This document shows, piece by piece, positions 28,701-37,700 of a DNA stretch of 64,000 nucleotides. The translations under genes were made by a program, and so were the position numbers. Source of the stretch: Tubiluchus corallicola (lineage: Eukaryota > Priapulida > Priapulimorpha > Priapulimorphida > Tubiluchidae). The stretch is from positions 1 through 64,000 of the forward strand of contig JAQGDQ010000040.1 of NCBI GenBank assembly GCA_030141605.1. The letters run 5' to 3'. Position 1 is the stretch's first letter, and every line of letters begins with the position of its first letter. The notes beneath the pieces are model-generated. The model did not search any database, was not told the origin of the DNA, and saw nothing but the letters and a program-made list of their open reading frames with translations.

Positions 28701-31700
28701 GTCCATTCTACTCTGAGGTGTATGATCCTAGTAGAGTTATCATTGAAGATGTTACCAAGGCTGTAGTCGGTCAGGAAGGTGGTTTCCGAGGTAATATAAA
28801 TTAACCTGTATCTTGCCCTTTCTAGGAATAGACTTATCACTTAAATCTGTAATTCGATGAAATCTTGATACTCAGGACACTGTTTTCATTTAAAAACCAT
28901 ACAGCCGTTTTTACCCATGTCCAGATAAGCCGAAAGCATAAAATACTTTTTCACTGTTTCTGTATGTTTCAGTGGTGTGGGGTTAATGGCTAAGTGGATA
29001 GGCATACGTGCTTTGAGTGAGGAACATGTAACACCTTGGTTCTTTACTCCCTATGAGCAGTGTCATTCATAAGGCATAGCTCTTTACATTGTAGAGGGAG
29101 GATGTAAATTCTTCAGAACAGCTGGCTGATGCCCCTCTGCTGGTTTGGTAGCTCATCTTAGAGGCTTGTTCGTAATAATGATCCAGAGTCCATTCAGACT
29201 GCGTGCATTTTGTTGAGCAGTCGTTTCAATGTGGTTCTTATACTTTTTTGTTCTGTTTTTAGTTGTTTACAGAGATGCTGGCAGGGCTGATTTACTCGTG
29301 ACAATATCAAGTGAATCTGGCAAGAATATTCCATTTGAAGTTCATGAAGGCTCTTTCTCCAACTATATCCGTTATTTTCCGCAAAGCCCAGGAAAACATC
29401 GGATTGTTGTGACTTATGGCGGAGATGACGTACCACGTAAGTTATTGCTTGGTCTTTAGATACAATGTACGTTCAAAATCTTTTTTGTAGTTTTCATATG
29501 TACTGTTTATCAGAGAACTATATGAAGAGTGCAGAACTACAAACAAGTAGTATCATTACAGTTTGACTAGTTGCAGTATAGATAAATACATAATGTTGAA
29601 CATTACCATGAAAAACAATGATATTTGTTAAAAGTGCTTAATAAGAAACAAATTCAAACTCACATACTTGAATATTAACAGTTGTATGAATATGTTAATT
29701 GTCACGAAGAAGCAGGCAAGCAAGTTCATTTTGTGATGACAAATTATAAATTCTAATATTAAAAGGTAATAACTAAGTACAGCGTTTGTTTAATAAGTCA
29801 GAGTACAATGAATTTGTAGATGCAATGTACTTGCACGTCTTGGGTCTTTATACTGTTAATTTACAACTTAATTAAATGTGAAATGTGCAGCTACTACAGT
29901 TAGGTGATTGCATCTCGAATTGTTGCTGAAGTTACTAAAATAAAGTGGTGACGTAAGCATTTGTCAATCTGTCATCTCCTACTGAATTGTTTTGTAAACA
30001 AGTTATTTGTTAATAATGTACCACTAATGGGTACATTTCATTTTGAGAGTAAAGAATGTTAGGAGCTTCAGAAGATCCTACACGTGGTGTGCATAACACG
30101 CATTTTATAGGAAGCCCAATGACTGTACATTGTGAAGAAGCTGAACGTGGTATGATCACTGTTACGGGAGACGGCCTGTATAGATGCCAAGTTGATGATG
30201 AAGCACATTTCACTGTTCACGGTTTGAGAGAGCAACCCACAGTAAGAGTTGATGGTAGGACTGAAATCTATGTTATTTACTGTTTTTTAATGTTTATAGT
30301 TGTCGCGCATTTTCATTTGCGATTTATAATTGAGAATACTACTACCAAATAATTAAACATGTGCTGCCACCTACATTTCACAGTGTCGCACATTTTCATT
30401 TGCGATTTATAATTGAAAGTAGTACTACCAAATAATTAAACATGTGCTGCCACCTACACTTCATATTGTTTATTATTGTAACTTGACCCAAGTTTGATAC
30501 AGTTGTCCTTGGTCAGTCCTGTCACCTGTATCTGCTAGACTTCCCATATATGATTATATACTCTGCTAGTGAGTTTCACTAGTGAATCAGTCATACAACT
30601 TCAAGTCTAAAAGTATAGATTCAAATTTACTTCAAGTTCTGCACAAATTCAGTCAATCTGTATGGCCAACTATAAAGCTTCTACCATAGTCATTGAATTT
30701 CTCATCATCAGTTCATTTGGTTACCTTACAAGTTAAATTTATTGCTTATTTCTTGTACGACAGTTCTTCATTTGTATAGTAAATTTCTTTGTACACATTT
30801 GGTACACATTCAGTAACCTGTTGATGTTGTATCCGCATCACAGGTCCCAACTCTATAGCCAAGGTTCACATACGGAGAGATGGAGAAGTGACCTGGAAAG
30901 TCTTCTATACTCCTGTCGAAGTTGGAATTTTCAATATCAAAATATTTGGCAATGGGAAGGAAGTCACAGGTATGAGTCTTGTTATCGTATATGGTATTTA
31001 AGGAGTAAATTCAAATTTACTCATTTAGCTTAATTAAAAACGATTTTTGCAAATTATAGAGCTTTGTGGTAGTTGTATCAATCTATGGCATCCATCTCAA
31101 GAAATCTGTGCTTGAAAACATTTTGATTTTGCTTGGGACACTTTGGAAAATGCAAACAGTGCTTTTGAAAGTTGCCCCTGTAGTTTTATTTTGAGAGATG
31201 TTTTTTGCTTATTTTTGTTAAATGTTTTTTAAAGTTCATACATTATAAACCCGCATCGAATAAAGTGTGTGGAATTTGACACTAAATAGTGTTTATTTTC
31301 ACCACTGGTATAGATGTGATTTTACATTAACCTCAAATACTCCATGTCACTTTGCTCATTTGTATAAATGAATGTTGCAGGCAGTCCATATCATCCGAAA
31401 GTGACTGACCCACGCCGGTTAAAAGTAGTTGGCGGGTGGCACAGCATCATGGACGCCAACAGTCGGCTGTATCTAAAAGTTAGGGAAGAGAAAGTCATCC
31501 TTTTTGATATTTCTGAGGCTGGCCCCGGTACGTATGCTGCTGTAATAGAGAGATTATGGATGTTAAACGATACAAATTTGGCAATACGATACGATAATTT
31601 TTCCTAAGATACGATACATTATTTCGAATGATAAAAGTGACGCTAAAGTTAGACAATTTATGCAACAACAGAAAAGGTATTATTAATAATTAAAATGATT

Positions 31701-34700
31701 GAATGTTTCAGTGCATTCAGTGCTGTATGTTTAAATGGCTGCCAGTTACAAAACACAAATTTATTTTTCACAATGACTCATAAATAAGAAAGCTGCGACA
31801 GATAAACATATTACTGCGATAAAAATATCTCTGCGAGCTGCACATGACTGGGAATGTAGCACTAAAAATACGGAACAGTGTATTTGATATCTGTGCATCA
31901 GTATCAAAGTGTATAAAGGGATTTCTATACTTTGTCAGTATGATTCAAAATAAAGATAGCCATTTTTTGCCAGGCATATCATTGTCATTAACATCCCTAA
32001 GAGAAATAATAATAGACTCTTAACCCATGCTAAGACAGACTGGTAGATCTGTTCCGACTGCAGATTGGTGGACTTATTTGTGTTATATTTTGCACAGGTG
32101 AGCTGTCAGCAGATGTGGAAGGACCTTTGGGGCAAGTACCTGTGTCAGTAGAGAGGCTAAGTGACACTAGAAGACGAGTTTGTTTTACTCCACCCACTGA
32201 AGGTACAAAACATAATCTAAGCAATTTTTCTTAACTCTTAAACCAGTGAAGTTTAATTACTTATGAACTTATAATATCATTATTAATTGACCGATTTTCA
32301 ACCTTGTTAAATCTTTAAAAATCGATGAGTAGCATTGTGTATCTATCAGTAAAAATAAAGAAATTGTTAATCACGACAAAGTTTATTAGTATTAACAATT
32401 TTACATTCTAGAATTCTACGTGATTAATTTTATGTAATCTGATGAAGAGCTCCAAGAACAGTGGCTTCCGTAAATGTCATTTTTATTATTAAACTTTGTT
32501 GTTATTAAAGGAAGACAGGTTGATTTTTCATATCCTACCCCATTTTCAAATACGATAGAAAGTTCTATTTTAACAACAATAATACTAAAAAAGCATTTCT
32601 GATAATTAAATAATAAGTTAAAAACTTAATTAATGGCTGACGAGCCTAACTAGTGATGACATCACAAACTAACATAGTTTTCAAAAGCAAAAACATACCA
32701 TAAGAGTATTGCACATGTTTGCGAAAGCAAAGATTGAAGTACAGTGCCACTGTAAGAAGTTCAGTGTGTTGTACTAAAACTCGGCAAGTTTTAAGATAAA
32801 AGGTTCAAATTTCAAATTTACTGCCGTACTCACGCATAAGCTTTGAAACGTGTGTAGTAAGTCTCAAATGAGCACCTCTGAACTGAGAGGTACAACACCT
32901 GTTTTCTGTGTAACGTGTTTCCGAAATGCAGGCGCTAGTGCCCGTCTAACCAGCGAATGATGAACTGCATGTAACAGGGAAGAACTAGTGGCACGAATGC
33001 AAAATTGCATTTGTGTGGTAATAAGCCATCTTTGAAAAATATTACGTTCCTTTTCAATATTTTGAAGAGTAGATTGTTTTGATCTACAGTTTAAGATTAG
33101 GTCAGGTCTTCCTTTAATTACCTCTTTTTTGTAAAATATTTATTGCCGGCTTTCAGCCACGCAGTTGCTTCACTGCATATGATATCTTGAATCTGATGGT
33201 AACATGGTGTAATTAATCACATAATTTGGTAAATCTAGAAAACCGACAAATGATACTAAACATCTTTGACATAGTGTATCACAGGATAGGCATCGACTTA
33301 CCAACTTAAATTAACCTGTCACTCAAGGATAACAGCAAATTTGTTCAAACAGTAGCAAAAGTCAACATTTGTTTATACTCCTACCCCAGAGCAATATGCT
33401 TGTGGAACAAACTAGCACCAGATATCAGAGAAATCAATTCCAGAGATCACTACAGAGCACTAGCACTCTCACTTGTTTCTACTATGAAGGTGCCACCTCA
33501 CCTAATCTGTCTGTAAATCTAACCATGTTTTAGCCTGCACCCACAACATGTTTGATTTTCCTTTTTTCACCTCTAATCATAACCTGTAACACCTTCACCA
33601 ATTAGCGAGTTGTTTTCATCTCAAACTTCTAGTATATTGTAAAATACTTTTTAGAAGCATATTGTTCAAGACTTCAAGGAAATGTAAATTGTTTAAATGT
33701 ACTATTGCCTTGTCTGAATGTTTTATTTGCATGAATTCCAGGTTTGTATGAAGTTTCGTTGTACTGGAACAAAGTGCCACTGCCACGGTCACCAATAGAA
33801 GGCCACACGATGTCTGACAGTCCATCAATAAGCCCAGTGGCTCCTCCCCGTGGCGCAAAATCCACAGAGTTGACAGGGAGAGTAATTTTACGAGGTAGAG
33901 GTCTACAAGATGCTAAAGTGAGACAACCTGCAGAATTTATTGTTGATGGTTCTCAGTGTGTCACAGGTAAATTCAAATTCAGCATTTTTCTTGGAAATTT
34001 TGTTATCTTTCGTATTTGTCACATTGTCTTTTAGGGGCCATCCAACTATAACTGATACCAAGTTTAGTGTAGGTAGGTGCCAAGAGACGTGATAATGTCA
34101 TTATAACACAAGGTAGGTAGATGATTTAGTCATGACATTGTTCAGTGAATTAGGGCTGCTCACTGCCTTCATCACTGATGCCAGTAGAATCCACTGTTGC
34201 CTGTCCTTGGGAGGAGGAAGATAAAATGTACAAAAAGCTACATCAATATGATATCAATATCAATAAGGTGTAGGTAGGTGTTAGGGTGTATGATAATGTC
34301 ATTATAACGGAAGGTAAGTAGGTCCTTGAAAGCGGCCGAAAACTTGATATCATTATATGTGGATGGTCCCTTACTTAAATACGCAGCATTATTAAAATAT
34401 GTTTATTCATATGCTGAAGCTTCTAGTTGAAAAAGTACAGTTACTTAACCTTGTTTTTGTCCAGAGAATATTAATTAACTGTGTTCATATTAGGACATTT
34501 GAATTTGACTGGTAATGTGGAAATCCATTTCTTAAAATAAAATTAAATGCCAGCTTTCACTTAAGTATAGACATGGTTCTAATGATTCAAACATAATGAC
34601 CTGTTGTACTAAGATTACAGTTGGGTTCAACAGATCATTGTATTTCAATAAGTGCAACTATGTCTATACTTAAGTGAGTGCTGGTATTTACTGTTATTTT

Positions 34701-37700
34701 AAAAATTCTGAATTTGTTTTTTCTGTTTTGATTTAGAGGGCTTAGTTTGCTTTCCAACCCCCCTGGTGGCCACGAATTCACTGAACTGACAAAGGTACAA
34801 GAATAACCGGCAAATGAATTGATGTAGCTATTTTTTGTCTTGCGAAAAACAGTTTAAAAAAAATCTCGTTTTTTGTTATGGAATTCGACACACAGCACAT
34901 CGAAACCCAAAAGTCAGCGAGAGGGTGGTTAATGTGAATTGTTGTGACGAGAACAGAACCTCCATAAAACTCTGCCTCTAAGATAGACACACTGAACTGG
35001 CAAAGGTCACTTAGCTATATTCGAACCCGAATGCATCCTCCCTCTCCCTGCAGTATTCTGTGAATTCATTCACTGACCAGCGTCGGCACCATGCTTTTCA
35101 TAACTTGGCCGTGACCCGTAAGCTACTTCATAAATACGATTCTTTCAGGCAGTCCACATGTTACTCTACAAGGAAAGGGTGGTATTCAGATTCCGGTTGA
35201 CATCATACCAGTTGATGAAGATAATGTTTACAGATGTATCTACACAGCTGATGCGCCAGGTGTGTTCTTTGAATCGTTTCCAAGTGTATAAGTTTGATGC
35301 TCTGGTCCTGTATGTTTATTTGTTTGTGTCTTAAACATGGCAGGATATTCATGTTTCTTTATATCTTAACATATGCATTTGTAAATGTAAGGTACTAGCT
35401 AGCATATTTTGTTAATGTTTTCTGCTAAATGTGCTACTAACCTAACAATATTTATTAAATTCGGTGGCCTTCTATAATACTAGGGTTTGTGCAGAATGTT
35501 CGCTCACTATTTATTCATCAATGGATGGATTTGTTAACATCTGTCATTTCACGCAGTGTCAATATTGTACAAAATGTTTTTGTTGCTCCTATTGTTTTTG
35601 GTATCGATAGGTGTGGGTGGTTTTGGGTGCTTTTTAGTATTACTGACGTCACAGTAGAGCACTATTGGAGGAAAATTGTTGATTGACTTTGAAGAACCGA
35701 TTGAAGGGCATCTTTTAAACGTAACATGTTACTAAAGTTTGTGCATTTTACAAACACGTTCGAGCAAAACTTATGTACATGCATGCACAAGCAGCTTTGT
35801 GTTGGCTTTTAGAACACCTAATTTAGAAAAAGAGCTTTAGCAGAGCTTGTAGAACAGCTAAACACCTCAAATTTAGCACACGAATGCTTTTTCGTGGCAG
35901 CTCTTCATATCTCGAAGCCGATGGAAGTCAGGACAGAAAAACCTCAATAGGCAAGTAATCCAATGCCTCGCATTTCCAGACCTGCTAATTATTACTTACT
36001 TTTTGGAGGTAGAGACAGTTCTTAACTTCAATGGTGTGAAACTTATCCAAGGCTATTTGATTTTTTGTCACTAGTCCCTTAACATGGATAACATTTTGAC
36101 GTACATTGATTAGAGAGTTATTGTCGAACTGTTTATATTAAATTGACAATTTTTAGGCGTGTATAACCTGAACATCATATGGGGTGATGTGCATGTTGTT
36201 GGATCGCCATTCAAAGTAAGCGTTAGCAGTAAAAGTCTATGCGATCCTAACAAGGTGACCCTGGCTACTGACAGTTTAAATGCAGGTGTCCTTGGTAAAG
36301 AATTAGTCACGAAGATCGATACTCGTCGTGCTGGACCAGGTTTGTTGTTACGTGCACAATACTTATTCATGTATTGATCCATAGAAGGTTTAATGTGCAA
36401 CTGCGTCAAAACTTTTTTTTCGAAACTTGTGATGTATCAAAGCATTTTGTCATGTCTGCATCCAAAATTCACTACTTTGGAAAACACATTGTACAGTTAG
36501 CAAAATGGTGAAAAGAAAAAAAAGAAATTTATTTACAAAATACATGACACATTTTGTCCCTCTCCCCAAAAGCACTTTTTCAAAAGCAACTCATGAATTA
36601 TAGTCTATTCAGCTGTAAAATAACATAATTAAGCCATTTGCATAAAATATGAATGATAAAAAGCAATAGTATTACTGCAATAGATTTTCTTGTCCTAATT
36701 TTTTGATAATCCTTTTTTGTGTTAAACATTCAAGTTCAATGTATTGGTGTTTAATATTTTGTTTCATGCTTATTGTTTTTAACCAGTTTCAAAGTTATTA
36801 ATTTTATCTAAAAATTTTATTTCCATTGTATTTATTTGCTTTTTTTGTATTTTTGCAGGTGAATTATTAGCTCATTGTGTGGGCCCACATAAAGTTGCTT
36901 ACTGTGAGCTGTTTGACCATCGTGATGGCACCTACACGCTTAACATACGTCCCAACGAAGCCGGCAAGCATGTTCTCCATGTGAAATATGATGGTGAACA
37001 TGTGCCAGGTAAGTAATGTGCACCAACTTTTGCATTTATAAATACTGTAATTTGCTTTTCTGAAAGTATCCCATATTTTTGCTACTGAATAATAAAATAA
37101 TAAAAGTGTATTCTTCACATTATGCTAAAACTAATTGATTTTTATGCTTCAGGTTCACCATTCAATCTGCGCATTGCTGGTGCGCCTGATGCTAGCAAAG
37201 TTCGGGTGTATGGTCCTGGGATTGAGCATGGAGTCCTGGCTTTATATCAGAGCCGATTCATCTGTGAAACAAGAGGTGCTGGTGCTGGGCAATTGACTGT
37301 GCGCATTCGAGGTCCCAAAGGTATTATTGTTTCATTACCTCTTGTTTATATGTTTTATGTGCACATAAGTTTGTGATGCTTAGTGTTAACTCACGGTGAC
37401 TGTGAGATTTAACCATAACTGTGACGATTGTACTAACTATAATAGCCGGACTGCTTGTTATCTGCGTTTCAATTTTTTTAGGTGCATTTAGAGTAGAGAT
37501 GCAACGAGAAAGTCAGAAGGATCGCACGATTCTGTGTAAGTACGATCCCACAGAACCTGGTGAATATTTCGTACATGTGAAGTGGTCTGGAGTAGATGTT
37601 CCCGGAAGTCCATTTAAGATCTGCATATTTGACACTCAGGAAGAGCTGGAAAGGTGAGTGTGTTAGTAAGAAAATTAGTTTTAACATTAATAGGACAAAG

